Shown here: positions 1-9,104 of the stretch, piece after piece
Layout: the number at the start of each line of letters is the position of its first letter
Position numbering within the stretch: the stretch's first letter is position 1
Assembly (NCBI GenBank): GCA_958408685.1
Contig: CATYLC010000010.1
Coordinates: 12,739 to 76,738, forward strand
DNA length: 64,000 bases
Direction of reading: 5' to 3'
Source of the DNA: an uncultured Collinsella sp.
Lineage (GTDB): Bacteria > Actinomycetota > Coriobacteriia > Coriobacteriales > Coriobacteriaceae
Notes under the pieces: model-generated
Told to the model about the DNA's origin: nothing
Database searches by the model: none
What the model saw: the letters and a program-made list of their open reading frames with translations, nothing else
Position numbers and translations under genes: made by a program

Positions 1-733
1 CGTGTGCGTTGACAGAAAGGCCCAGCGCGCACAGGGCATCGTAAACGGTAGCGCCTTCGTTAAAGGTAAAGGTGCCACCAGAGGACACGGGATTGCCCAC
101 AGCACTCGATGTGACCGAAACCGTCACCGTTACGTAGTTGGACTCCTGCGAGCCGCCCTGACCGCCCGAGGAAGCGCTTCCGCCATTAGAGGATGAGGCT
201 CCATCAGACGACTGACCGCCGCCCGAAGAAGCACCGCCAGACACATTGGAAGTATCACCGGCTCCCGTATTTTGGGCAGCGGATTTATCGCCAGACCTCT
301 TGCTGTCCTGACCATCGGACTTCTTGCTATCCGAGCTTTTGTCCGATTCCTTGTGCGAAGACTCGGAATCATCCTTGGCGTCGTTCGAGCCCTTGGACTC
401 ATCTTTTGCAGCATCCGAAGATTTGGAATCCTTGGAACTGGCCTCGCCCGAAGCGGTAGACGAGCCAGACCCCTTGGTGTCCTTGGCGACGACGCTCTCC
501 CCCGTCACGGTCTGAACGATCCAGTCAATGGACCAGGCGCCGCTCTCGGAAGGATGGACGAAGCCCAGCGAGACGACGATCAGAATGGTGCATGCGGCAG
601 CAAGAACGCCAAGGAGCGCCTTGCGACGAGATGCGGACGCCGCCGAAGCGGCGCCCTGTTGCTTTGCATCGTCGAACTGAATGAACGAGGAATCTGGTTG
701 CTTGGGGTCAGCGTCCTTGGATTTATTGGACAC
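1..733 (-). CDS. Membrane-anchored DUF4430 protein, partial (C-terminus beyond window)
   Basis: The reading frame opens at a GTG (731-733) 9 bases after the stop of the upstream gene, with an AGGTGAGG ribosome-binding site, and stays open to the window edge (244 codons visible). Residues about 35-58 form one hydrophobic membrane segment following an Arg/Lys pair, so the bulk is outside the cell. Next comes a long low-complexity Ser/Lys/Asp/Gly linker (about 80-195) that could span the cell wall. The last 45 visible residues begin a beta-rich domain (YVTVTVSV, then FNEGATVYDALCALG) that matches the start of a DUF4430 (transcobalamin-like C-terminal) domain, as in the neighbouring large protein. 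The two genes probably form one riboswitch-controlled operon. A role in cobalamin handling is inferred from domain and regulation; the missing C-terminus prevents a firmer call. Confidence 0.82.
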   Translation of the reverse strand, partial: MSNKSKDADPKQPDSSFIQFDDAKQQGAASAASASRRKALLGVLAAACTILIVVSLGFVHPSESGAWSIDWIVQTVTGESVVAKDTKGSGSSTASGEASSKDSKSSDAAKDESKGSNDAKDDSESSHKESDKSSDSKKSDGQDSKRSGDKSAAQNTGAGDTSNVSGGASSGGGQSSDGASSSNGGSASSGGQGGSQESNYVTVTVSVTSSAVGNPVSSGGTFTFNEGATVYDALCALGLSVNAH

Positions 734-742
734 AACCCTCAC

Positions 743-3700
743 CTACCGACGTTTGGTGAACACGAACACGCCAACGATGGCGAGACCGATGACGCCGGCG
801 GCAACGCCAACAATAGCGAGCGGGTTGGTGCCAGTCTCCTGCTCGGAAGCACTAGAGGACTTCTTAGCAGTGATCGTAGAAGCAGCACCCGTATCGGACT
901 TGGAATCGGACTTCTTGTCGGACTTCTTGTCGGACTTGCCGTCCTTCTTGTCAGACTTGTTGTCGGACTTCTTGTCGGACTTCTTGTCGGACTTGTTGTC
1001 CTTGGTCTTGGTCTTGGTCGACACCGTCGTCTTGGTCACCGGCTTCTTGCCCGGGGCAATAGCGCCGCCCTTCGAGCCGGAGCCAGAACCCGCGCCAGCG
1101 CCAGTGCCGGAACCAGTACCGGTACCAGAACCGCCGCCGCCATTCGAACCAGCGCCGCCATCACCGCCAGGGTTAACGGCATTCTTGGTCCACTTGGCAT
1201 ACAGCGTCAGATCGGCCGTCACCGGCGTGCTAAAGTCATACGCCTGCGTACAAGCCTCATCGGTATACCAACCGCCGAAAGTGTAGCCATCGCGCGTCGG
1301 ATCGGCCGGCTTGACCAGCTTGCCATCGGCCGTAGCAACAAACTTAGTGTCGCAAGCAGACCCGCCGTTGGAGTTAAAGGCAACCGTCCAAGACTCGACA
1401 GCTCCAAGTTTAAACAGCGTGCCCGAATCATTGATGTAGTACAGGCTGCCAGAAGCATCGGCAATGACCGGAGAGTCACAGTACTGGTAATGACCAGCCG
1501 CATCATAAATCTGCGTCGCCTCTGCATCGCCGAGCGTATAGCGATACACGCCACCACCAGCAGAGTAGTTGACGTAATCCTTGCTATCCGCGCTGTTAAC
1601 GGTGAAGTACACATAGGTCTTGCCGCCCTGAACACTCACCAGCGGAGTAGCAGCAATACCGTTGAGGCCAGCCGGCAGCGCCTTGCCGTCGGCAGCAGCG
1701 ACCATCGTGGTCTTACCCGTCTTCAGGTTATAGAGAACCAGAGCAGAGCCAGTAGCCGTCTGTCCGCCGACAATCAGATTGTCACCAGACACCGCAGGGG
1801 CGCTCAGATTATTCGTAAGGCCCAGATCAACCGTCTTCTGTTCACTCAGCACGCCCTTCGCCGAAAGCGAAATCACATGGAGCTTTCCGTCGTGCGTCAT
1901 CTGATAGAAGGTCGAACCATTGGACGGATCGGCAATGCAATCGGCATTTGCGACAGCGCCGAGCTTCATGGTCGAAACGACATCGCCCGTCGTCTTATCA
2001 ATGCACTTAAGCGTACCCGCGCTCGTAGGAACGATGGCATACTTATCCGTCAAAGCCGCACCAGTCCAGTAATAGCCCTCGGCAGGGTCGATGTTCTGCC
2101 AAGAAACTTCGCCCGTGGCAATCTTAATGCGCGCAAAGGAGCCGTTGCCGTAGGTCGCGTTGTAATTCTCGTCATACGAAATATCGACCGAGCCTACATA
2201 GACGTACTCGCCGTCCGAAACGACGGTGCAGGAGCTCTGCGTCAAGTCCGTCAAACCAGGCGTCAGCCACTTGCAGATCAGCTTGTCTGCAGAAATCGCC
2301 TGGACCGCACCGCCGTTGAGCGGAACGATGATAAGGCCATTGGTATAGATCGGACGAGAGGTATAGCTCACCTTGGAGGCAAGCGGCGCAGAGGCAACCT
2401 TTTTGCCCGTGGACGAATCGATCTTAATGAGCTCGTTCTCGGTCGCGATGTACACAAAGCCGTTAGCAATGACAGGCTCGCTGCAGTTGGCATACTGCTG
2501 ACCAGACTCGGCCTTCCAATCGAAGGCCCACTTAAGACCGGCGGCCTGCGCAGGCGTCTTGGCATCCGTTACGGTCGAACCGTTGCCACTGTTGCCGTAG
2601 CCGGCCCACTCGGCATCCCAATCAGGAGTCGTCGCGCTCGGATCCACGACAATCTTGTCGGGATCGGGCATGGGCGAATTATCGGTGGTATAGGCAAGCG
2701 TGACCTTATCGCCGCTCTTGAGCGTAATCTGATTGGCGCAGAGTAAGGAGGGCTCTCCGTTGATATACAGATGCCAATATTTATTGGTCGCAGCATCCCA
2801 ACCATACGGCTTGTGATCGAACGGCGAAGTAATGGAATTCAGGAACCAGTACTCACCACTCTGGGAGCCGTTGTACGCAACGCCCTTGGCCTTCAGAACT
2901 GCCTCAATAAGGTTCTGGGCCGTGGAGCCTTCGGGCAGAGAAACATTGCTTGCCGTGCCCCAACGCGTATTGTTCCCGTTGACATCGGGACCGATAACAT
3001 CGGCGGATCCAAGCACCTGACCGGGGAGGGCATCGGCGTCAGCACCATACATAAAGGTGACGGCATCGCCCTCATGGAGCTCGTAGGCACCGGCGCCAAC
3101 GTCGGCGAACTTGCCATTTACGTAGAAGCGCCAATAGCTATTGGTCGCAGCATCCCAGCCATAGGACTTACCATCGAACGGCGAATAAATGCCGTTGAGG
3201 AACCAGCCCCAAGACGATTCGCTAGCATCGAGCTTAAGGCCGGTCTGCTCAAGGAGATCCTTGGCAGTGGAGCCTGCCTTGAGACTCGTCTGGCCCGTCG
3301 AAGCCCAAACCTGCTGCTTGCCGTCCTTGTCCTTACCGAGAACCTGAACAGAAGCATGGACAGAATCGGAGGGCAGCTGGTCGCCCCAGCCACCGTAGAA
3401 CCACGTAACGGTATCGCCGGCATGGATGGTGACATTGTCCGCCGTATAGTCACTCGACTTGCCGTTGATGAACAGCTGCCAATAGGTCGAATAATCTTGG
3501 GGCGTGCCCAGCTCAACACCGTTGTACTTAAGGCTCAGAATGAAGGAGCCCGCAGCAACGGCGTCAATATCATTCGCCTCGAGCGCGACCTTCGTAAGGT
3601 CAAGTGCGCTCGAGCCGGACGTCACCACATACTGCGCGTTATCGACCCAAGTCTGAGTCTTGCCCTGGGCATCGCGACCAATGACGGTCACATTTGCGGC

Positions 3701-4507
3701 AACCTGGTCCTTAACGACAGGGGACGAGCTACCAGCCGTATAGGCAAACTCAATCTTCTGCCCCTGGGTGAGCTTGACGCTGCTCGCGCCAACCGAGGAA
3801 GACGCGCCGTCGACGAACAGCTGCCAGAAGGCATAAGTCGTCGGATCGTAGGCAAGCGTGCGACCATCGCTCGGGGATGTGATGCTTTCGAGGTAGAAAC
3901 CGTATGCCGTGTTCGGTTCGTACTTCGCCTTGAAGCCCGTCTTCTCCTGCAGCTTAATGAAGGCATCCGCAGCCGTCGCGCCCTCGTCGAGCTTGAGCTG
4001 CGTAGGTGCCACCCAGGTCTGAGCCTTGCCGTCAGCATCGGTGCCGATAATCGAGAACGAGACCTCGACTTGCTTCTTGGCGACATCGCCAGTTTCTGTC
4101 GGGTTCTCCGTCTGGACGGCAGCCGCGGCGGCAGATCCTGCTTGGCCAGCGGACGCCGTCGAGGACTGCTCGCTCGTAGCAGGGCTCTCCCCCGTCGCCG
4201 AGCCTTCGTCGCCAGTTGTTGCCTCTGTTATGGCTGCACTAGCTGCAGGCGCGCCCTCGGAATCCGAAACCTCGGCGCCGCTCTGCTCAGCGGTACCGCC
4301 CGCAAGCGCTGCGTCCTCGCCCGGCGTCGTAGCCTGAGCCGCAGCCTCGGCAATGCCCTCGGCGCCCTCGGCCCACAGCTGAGCCGGTGTGGTGCCAAAG
4401 GCCATCGCGAAGGCCAGGAATGCCACCAGGCCGCGCTTGGCTACGCCGCGCGCAATTGCGCCACGGCGATGCGAGACGCGCTGGCGCTCGTCCTCAAACA
4501 TATCCAT
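743..4507 (-). CDS. Cell-surface protein with four DUF4430 domains, beta-propeller and C-terminal anchor
   Basis: About 1254 residues from the ATG at 4507, which has AGGAGA just upstream; an ATG two codons in is an alternative. A positively charged N-terminus and hydrophobic stretch (about 27-45, ending near AQLWAEG) form a signal peptide. A Ser/Ala/Thr-rich linker leads to four tandem DUF4430 domains (about 147-267, 268-383, 384-497, 498-612), each with a YWxLxVNG-like core and a final hydrophobic strand. A PQQ/WD-like beta-propeller follows (about 640-1010), then an InlB/Flg_new repeat (about 1015-1085, GGWYTDEAC), Gly/Ser and Lys/Ser/Asp repeats, and a membrane segment ending in KRR preceded by QETG instead of a clear LPxTG. 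DUF4430 is the bacterial relative of the beta-domain of intrinsic factor and transcobalamin, and a cobalamin riboswitch lies upstream, so I infer surface capture of corrinoids. Direct B12 binding is not shown by sequence. Confidence 0.9.
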   Translation of the reverse strand: MDMFEDERQRVSHRRGAIARGVAKRGLVAFLAFAMAFGTTPAQLWAEGAEGIAEAAAQATTPGEDAALAGGTAEQSGAEVSDSEGAPAASAAITEATTGDEGSATGESPATSEQSSTASAGQAGSAAAAAVQTENPTETGDVAKKQVEVSFSIIGTDADGKAQTWVAPTQLKLDEGATAADAFIKLQEKTGFKAKYEPNTAYGFYLESITSPSDGRTLAYDPTTYAFWQLFVDGASSSVGASSVKLTQGQKIEFAYTAGSSSPVVKDQVAANVTVIGRDAQGKTQTWVDNAQYVVTSGSSALDLTKVALEANDIDAVAAGSFILSLKYNGVELGTPQDYSTYWQLFINGKSSDYTADNVTIHAGDTVTWFYGGWGDQLPSDSVHASVQVLGKDKDGKQQVWASTGQTSLKAGSTAKDLLEQTGLKLDASESSWGWFLNGIYSPFDGKSYGWDAATNSYWRFYVNGKFADVGAGAYELHEGDAVTFMYGADADALPGQVLGSADVIGPDVNGNNTRWGTASNVSLPEGSTAQNLIEAVLKAKGVAYNGSQSGEYWFLNSITSPFDHKPYGWDAATNKYWHLYINGEPSLLCANQITLKSGDKVTLAYTTDNSPMPDPDKIVVDPSATTPDWDAEWAGYGNSGNGSTVTDAKTPAQAAGLKWAFDWKAESGQQYANCSEPVIANGFVYIATENELIKIDSSTGKKVASAPLASKVSYTSRPIYTNGLIIVPLNGGAVQAISADKLICKWLTPGLTDLTQSSCTVVSDGEYVYVGSVDISYDENYNATYGNGSFARIKIATGEVSWQNIDPAEGYYWTGAALTDKYAIVPTSAGTLKCIDKTTGDVVSTMKLGAVANADCIADPSNGSTFYQMTHDGKLHVISLSAKGVLSEQKTVDLGLTNNLSAPAVSGDNLIVGGQTATGSALVLYNLKTGKTTMVAAADGKALPAGLNGIAATPLVSVQGGKTYVYFTVNSADSKDYVNYSAGGGVYRYTLGDAEATQIYDAAGHYQYCDSPVIADASGSLYYINDSGTLFKLGAVESWTVAFNSNGGSACDTKFVATADGKLVKPADPTRDGYTFGGWYTDEACTQAYDFSTPVTADLTLYAKWTKNAVNPGGDGGAGSNGGGGSGTGTGSGTGAGAGSGSGSKGGAIAPGKKPVTKTTVSTKTKTKDNKSDKKSDKKSDNKSDKKDGKSDKKSDKKSDSKSDTGAASTITAKKSSSASEQETGTNPLAIVGVAAGVIGLAIVGVFVFTKRR

Positions 4508-4644
4508 TTGTCTCCTACTGTCTGTACTTGGAGCGTTGCCTTGAGACTGCCCCACGTCATCGCGCATGTTGCGCTCGAGTTCCCCCATCGGGGTCCCCCT
4601 TCCCTCCAGAGCCCTATGCACACCGGCGGCAAAAGCCGCAGCCG

Positions 4645-4815
4645 CATGCAAGACGGGAGGCGATCCGACTTAACCTTAACGACTCGGGCACGTCGTCCGA
4701 TCTGCGACGCGAGCATCCCGAGCCAAGAGGAATTACGGTTACTGGTACAGTCGGGGACTTGCACCCCGATTCTCCCAAATGCGCAGGATAACCGCGCATT
4801 CGTGCGTCTCCGCAC
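4645..4815 (-). ncRNA. Cobalamin riboswitch
   Basis: On the minus strand the leader contains the B12-box core GGTGCAAGTCC within a stem (about 4750-4772), then CCAGTAACCGTAA (about 4731-4744), and, after a variable insert, AGTCGGATCGCC (about 4658-4671), which matches the 3' AGxCxGGAxxxCC part of cobalamin riboswitches. Order and spacing fit the family. It lies about 140 bases before the start of the DUF4430/propeller gene, so it should repress that operon when cobalamin is sufficient. Outer boundaries and the expression platform were not resolved by eye. Confidence 0.85.
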
Positions 4816-4818
4816 CAC

Positions 4819-4846
4819 CATCTAGGCCATCGATTATTACTGTCAA
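4819..4846 (-). promoter_or_regulatory. Candidate promoter of the riboswitch operon
   Basis: The minus strand has a consensus TTGACA (-35) at 4841-4846 and, 16 bases on, TAGATG at 4819-4824 as a weak -10. Transcription would begin just before the riboswitch core. The -35 box is perfect but the -10 is poor. Confidence 0.55.
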
Positions 4847-4859
4847 AATGGTATCACGC

Positions 4860-4888
4860 AAAAGGGCCTCGCACGCAGGCGAAGCCCA
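4860..4888 (-). terminator. Intrinsic terminator between the ABC1 kinase gene and the riboswitch operon
   Basis: On the minus strand GGGCTTCGC and GCGAGGCCC form a GC-rich stem followed by TTTT. It lies about 50 bases downstream of the ABC1 kinase stop and before the riboswitch promoter, separating the two units. Confidence 0.75.
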
Positions 4889-4938
4889 AGGTAAAAGCTA
4901 TTGTTTGCGATAGGAAAAAGCGGTGACGGCCGCAGCCC

Positions 4939-6702
4939 CTAGTGCTTGCCGCCGTGACTGTTGAGCCAGATATTGCGGCCCAGCATAAGCGCCAGCACCA
5001 GCGCGCTCACGTAGCCCATAAAGCCAATGACCGGGATACCAAACACAACCGGCTCGATGCGCGCGTAGTACACCACCGACGAACCGATAAACAGACCGGC
5101 GATCACAATTGCCATCGACATGCGGTCGATAATCCCACCTAGCTGTCGCAGCGCCTTATCGCTGCTCATGATCTGCGTGTTCACCTTAAGCTGGCCGCGC
5201 GTAAGCATACGCGAAGCCAAGCCCAGATACTCGGCCGCCTCGAGCGAGCCCTTCGCCGCGCGATAACTGCTCGCTGCAAAGTCGCGGCTCATCTCGCGCA
5301 TGCGCGCATAGGTGCTTTTCTCGTTTTTAATATGCGTCTGGATGATCTGGATCATGTTGACGTTGGGCATGTACTCGGTCAACAGGCCCTCGAGCGTCAC
5401 CATACCGCGGGCGAACATCGTCACCACGCTCGGCAGCTCAACGTCATTTTTGCGCGCGAGGTTTAACAGCGAAGTCAAAAACTCGCCGATATCCAGGTCT
5501 TTAAGGTCGAGCCCGGCAAAGTCGGCAACAATAAAGTCCAAGTCGGACAAAAAGGCCGAATGGTCAAGCTCGGCCGAGTCGCCACGCGTCACGGCGAAGC
5601 GCATGAGCGAATCCTTGAGCTTGGGCACGTCACCCTCGGCCACGGCGAAAATCATGTCCTTGACGATACCGCGATCGTGACTCGACATGCGTCCGACCAT
5701 GCCCAAGTCGATAAAGTAGACGATGCCGTCCTTGAGAATGATGTTTCCCGCATGCGGGTCGGCATGGAAAAAGCCGTCATCGAGCACCTGCGTCGAGTAG
5801 TCCTCGACAATCGCGGCACCGATCTTTTCCAAGTCATAGCCCTCGGCCACCAAGCGTTCAGGATCGGCGATCGAAATGCCGTCGACGTAGTCCATGACCA
5901 CCACGTGCTCGGTGCACAGGTCCAGATAGGATTTAGGGCACGTCACGCCATGAACGCTCTTATGGAACTCGTAGAAGTCGTTGAGGTTTTTGGCCTCGGC
6001 CAAAAAGTTGGTCTCCTCGCGAAACGAGGTCCACAGCTCCTCGACTACGCCGTGCAGGTCAACGAATTGATCGGTGTTGACGAACTTGGAAACGATACGC
6101 ACCACCGAGCGGATGATATCGATGTCCTGCGCCATAACCTGCTGCGCACCGGGGCGCTGCACCTTGACGGCCACGTCCTCGCCCGTCACCAGACGAGCGC
6201 GGTGCACCTGCGCGAGCGATGCGCTACCAAGCGGATTGGGGTCGATCGCATCGAACATCTCCCCCAGGCGCAGGCCGTATTCCTCTTCCAAGCAGCGGAG
6301 CACTACCTCGTACGGCACCGGCTCCACGTCGGAACGCAGACGGCGCAGCTCATCGCAAAAGCGCTGCGGCAGAATCTCGGACCGGTTGGCCAGAATCTGC
6401 CCCATCTTGACGAACATGGGGCCGAGTTCCTCGAGCAGGCGGCGCAAACGAACCGGCGTGAGGTTATCCCACACGCGGTACTTTTTAACCAGGCGAACAA
6501 TCTGCCCGATACGCTCGCGGCGACCCGCCGGCGTGAGCTGGTATTCCTCGTCCGGCGCCATCGCGTCGGGCTCCTCGGGCACCATATCGACAGCGCGCGG
6601 CTTCTTGCGAGCGCCCGAGACGGCGGCGTCGACCTCATCGACAACCGCCGCCTCGTCACCCAAGGGATCTAGATTGTTGTAATCGGTGGTGGAATCTGCC
6701 AT
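4939..6702 (-). CDS. ABC1/UbiB (AarF) family atypical kinase
   Basis: 587 residues with the hallmarks of the ABC1/ADCK/UbiB family: the KxGQ-type helix (FVKMGQILANR, about 95-105), an Ala/Ser-rich nucleotide loop (GSASLAQVH) in place of a P-loop, an AVKVQRPG lysine, the catalytic loop HADPHAGN and the metal motif IDLG. The C-terminus carries two hydrophobic helices (about 530-580), so the protein is probably membrane bound. Family members act as atypical kinases or ATPases supporting isoprenoid quinone synthesis or lipid homeostasis; here menaquinone is the likelier quinone, which is inference. The small helical protein gene lies 8 bases upstream and is probably co-transcribed. The N-terminal 50 residues are acidic and disordered. 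Confidence 0.93.
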   Translation of the reverse strand: MADSTTDYNNLDPLGDEAAVVDEVDAAVSGARKKPRAVDMVPEEPDAMAPDEEYQLTPAGRRERIGQIVRLVKKYRVWDNLTPVRLRRLLEELGPMFVKMGQILANRSEILPQRFCDELRRLRSDVEPVPYEVVLRCLEEEYGLRLGEMFDAIDPNPLGSASLAQVHRARLVTGEDVAVKVQRPGAQQVMAQDIDIIRSVVRIVSKFVNTDQFVDLHGVVEELWTSFREETNFLAEAKNLNDFYEFHKSVHGVTCPKSYLDLCTEHVVVMDYVDGISIADPERLVAEGYDLEKIGAAIVEDYSTQVLDDGFFHADPHAGNIILKDGIVYFIDLGMVGRMSSHDRGIVKDMIFAVAEGDVPKLKDSLMRFAVTRGDSAELDHSAFLSDLDFIVADFAGLDLKDLDIGEFLTSLLNLARKNDVELPSVVTMFARGMVTLEGLLTEYMPNVNMIQIIQTHIKNEKSTYARMREMSRDFAASSYRAAKGSLEAAEYLGLASRMLTRGQLKVNTQIMSSDKALRQLGGIIDRMSMAIVIAGLFIGSSVVYYARIEPVVFGIPVIGFMGYVSALVLALMLGRNIWLNSHGGKH

Positions 6703-6710
6703 CTGCGCTG

Positions 6711-7127
6711 CTACTCGGCCTCTTCGGTATCCTTCGCATCGTCGGGCTCAACGGACTCGACGGGCACCGAGGTCACGTTGTCCTCGACCGAATCGACGAT
6801 GTCGCGCACATGGGCCAGGAAGGCCGTGCGCTCGGGGGCGGTCATGACGCGGACCCGGGCAAGGATGAGCTCGTCAAGCACGCGCTGGGCCGCGGTCTCG
6901 CCCTGCATGCCCAAGCGCTCGGTCAGGTCGGAGATGGTGCCGCCGGCCTGCTCGAACATGTCGGACACGCTGCGGGCGATATCGGGGGTGGCGGTGTCCT
7001 TGCGGACCTGCTCGCCTTTGGTGTTAAGGTCGTCGAGGACCTTCTTGCCGCCTTCGACAGCAACGGCGGCAGCGCCAAAGCCCACGTTAATGGCGCCGTT
7101 AACAAGCTGATCGAGTTTCATAACCAT
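6711..7127 (-). CDS. Small helical phasin-like protein, upstream partner of the ABC1 kinase
   Basis: About 138 residues starting MVMKLDQL at 7127, chosen because GGAG sits 6 bases upstream; a longer frame start at 7139 has no such site. The N-terminus has a short glycine/alanine-rich hydrophobic stretch (about 12-28). The rest is predicted amphipathic helix with an acidic Asp/Glu tail, resembling phasin-like or polyhydroxyalkanoate-granule-associated proteins that often pair with ABC1 kinases. This resemblance is one of general composition, not recognised motifs. Only 8 bases separate it from the kinase gene, so the two are probably one operon and may act at the same membrane or lipid site. 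Confidence 0.75.
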   Translation of the reverse strand: MVMKLDQLVNGAINVGFGAAAVAVEGGKKVLDDLNTKGEQVRKDTATPDIARSVSDMFEQAGGTISDLTERLGMQGETAAQRVLDELILARVRVMTAPERTAFLAHVRDIVDSVEDNVTSVPVESVEPDDAKDTEEAE

Positions 7128-7226
7128 GGTTGTCTCCAATCACAAACAACTGCATTGGCGTTCTTGTACCCAAGATCGAGCGAAAGCGACAAAGCGTTTT
7201 AGCGCTATTCGATCGACGGGAAATCC

Positions 7227-8750
7227 CTACCTCACGTTGTCGTTCATCGCGAAAGAGTTCTTCATGGCGCAGCTCGTGGTGTAGAGCACCTTGCCCAGTA
7301 GAGCATCGGTCTCCACGCGAACACGCTCGGCAAAGGCCTCGTTGGCGCGCGCAAGCTCGGCAGGCACCTCGGCCTCGGGCAGCGCGGCTACGGCAGCGTC
7401 GACGTCATGGATCTGCTTGTGGCCCATGCCACCGACCTTCTCCTGGTAGTCCTCCACAGCGCGGCCGCACTCATGGAAACGGACGTCAGCCAGGGCGCCG
7501 ATCAGGCGGTTGGCCCAGTAGAAGTTTTCGGACGTCACGCGAGCCTGCGTGTCGGCATAGTACTCGGGCATGGTCTCGACGTTGGCGTACAGCGGGACCA
7601 GCGCGTTAAACGAGTTGGAGCCAAAGGCCATCCACTGCACGGCGCGATACGCCGGCTGCGCATAGGGGCGCAGCTGCAACACGGCGAGCTGGCTGTTGCG
7701 GTTGATGCCGATGGGGCGATAGGCGCCGCGCGTGGCGGGCGTGCCCTTACTGCCGTAGCAGTCGTACTCCGTGCCCTGGTAGTGGCTCGAGAGTACGTAC
7801 TTAATGTCCTCGATGGTCACCTTGCGCTCGGGCACACGGCTCCAGGGGATGTCGTCGCTCTCGGGCGTGTAGTCGGCGTCGGGGCCGTCCCACACATCGC
7901 TGGGGTTGAGGCAGCGCTGCATGTACCAGGCGCGCGGCGTGTTGTAGACATGGTCGCTGTCGCTGTGCGAGCCAAAGGCCTCGCGCGGGTTAAAGACCGC
8001 AGCCGGTCCGTCGCCATCGACGCCCAGCGTCAGGTCCAGATGCCACTCGGCCATCCAGGCGCGCAGGTCGGCAGAGCACATGTGGTCGGCCTGGGCGCCC
8101 TCAGCGTCATCCAGGTCAAAGCTGTCGATACCCAGTTGGTTGGGCATGGTCACATAGGCGTCGTCGGGCACGCGCTTGGCGATCCAGTGGTGGCCGCCGA
8201 TGGTCTCGAGCCACCAGATCTCGTCCACGTCGCTAAAGGCGATGCCGTTGTTCTCGTAGGTGCCGTAGCGCTCGAGCAGGTCGCCCAGGATACGAACGCC
8301 GTCGCGGGCGGACTTGGCATACGGCAGGACCAGGGTCACCATGTCCTCCTCGCCCAGGCCACCAGGCTGCGCCGGCACATAGCCGTCCTCACCCTCGTTG
8401 CCCTTGGCGGGCACGTAGTCCACGAGCGGATCGGCGCCGCGAACGCGCTCGTTGGTGGTGAGCGTCTCGGTTGCGGACATGCCAACATTGAGCTCGTTGA
8501 AGCCCGCCTCAGCCCAAATGCCGTGACCGGGAATAACATCGGGAACGCTCGTGTAGCGCATGGGATTATCGGGCAGTTCAACGGTCAGGCGACTCAGGAC
8601 GCTCGTGTAGACGCGCGGCTGCTCGTCGGGATGCACTACGCGCATGTGCTTGGGCTCAAACACCCCGTTGGACGAGTCCTCGTTACGCGCGACCAGGGTC
8701 GACCCGTCGTAGCTCGCTTTCTTACCAACCAAAATCGTTGTGCACGGCAT
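7227..8750 (-). CDS. C69 family dipeptidase (PepD-like)
   Basis: About 507 residues. The start is set at 8750 because AAGGAGG lies 6 bases upstream and the resulting N-terminus is MPCTTILVGKKASYDGS, placing the family's nucleophile Cys at position 3. C69 dipeptidases are Ntn-hydrolases in which this Cys becomes catalytic, and LVARNEDS shortly after is also typical. They hydrolyse a broad range of dipeptides, usually in the cytoplasm. The length fits the family (about 470-530). It stands alone, with an unusual AT-rich inverted-repeat element in its upstream region (8838-9067) that likely contains or overlaps its promoter. Confidence 0.93.
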   Translation of the reverse strand: MPCTTILVGKKASYDGSTLVARNEDSSNGVFEPKHMRVVHPDEQPRVYTSVLSRLTVELPDNPMRYTSVPDVIPGHGIWAEAGFNELNVGMSATETLTTNERVRGADPLVDYVPAKGNEGEDGYVPAQPGGLGEEDMVTLVLPYAKSARDGVRILGDLLERYGTYENNGIAFSDVDEIWWLETIGGHHWIAKRVPDDAYVTMPNQLGIDSFDLDDAEGAQADHMCSADLRAWMAEWHLDLTLGVDGDGPAAVFNPREAFGSHSDSDHVYNTPRAWYMQRCLNPSDVWDGPDADYTPESDDIPWSRVPERKVTIEDIKYVLSSHYQGTEYDCYGSKGTPATRGAYRPIGINRNSQLAVLQLRPYAQPAYRAVQWMAFGSNSFNALVPLYANVETMPEYYADTQARVTSENFYWANRLIGALADVRFHECGRAVEDYQEKVGGMGHKQIHDVDAAVAALPEAEVPAELARANEAFAERVRVETDALLGKVLYTTSCAMKNSFAMNDNVR

Positions 8751-8837
8751 GCGCATCCTCCTTGAGCGAAGAAATCAAACGATAACAGTGTATCGCTTCG
8801 GCGCAGAAAGGGCGAAACCACGGCGCTGGCAACCCCT

Positions 8838-9067
8838 GTGGTCAAAAAATGCCAAATATGAGTACTGTCACTAATTTAGTAACAGCAATTTTGCTACGCA
8901 TGGGTGTCGAAAGTCTACATTTGTTCATAAATTAGATAATGTACTTCCCCATAGGTCCAATAAAATAGGCTCTCTATCGATAATAAATATCGTTAGAGAG
9001 CCAAATTAACCTAAAATATATGTGACTATCTTGGCAACAGTACTCATATTTGGCATTTTTTGTCCAC
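8838..9067. repeat. AT-rich 230-bp inverted-repeat element (MITE-like)
   Basis: Arms 8838-8868 and 9037-9067 are 31-base inverted repeats with one mismatch (core AAAAAATGCCAAATATGAG). Just inside the left arm is a near-palindrome, CTGTCACTAATTTAGTAACA plus G (8865-8885). The middle holds a second hairpin (8968-8982 with 8988-9002, 15 bp, one mismatch). Composition is strikingly AT-rich against the surrounding GC-rich DNA. No reading frame of note lies inside. It sits upstream of the dipeptidase gene and downstream of folD. It resembles a non-autonomous mobile element, but a structured regulatory region cannot be excluded. Confidence 0.7.
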
Positions 9068-9104
9068 GGGGTATAGAACTAACCCCTCAAACAGCCCAAA
9101 ACGC

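Noticed and set aside
272..2746. 824-residue open frame on the plus strand opposite the DUF4430/propeller gene
   Set aside because: It is Arg/Gly/Leu-rich with no domain, lies wholly opposite two well-supported genes, and results from their GC-rich codon bias.
8838..9067. CRISPR array or phage attachment site
   Set aside because: There is one inverted pair only, no spacer-repeat series, and no integrase nearby.
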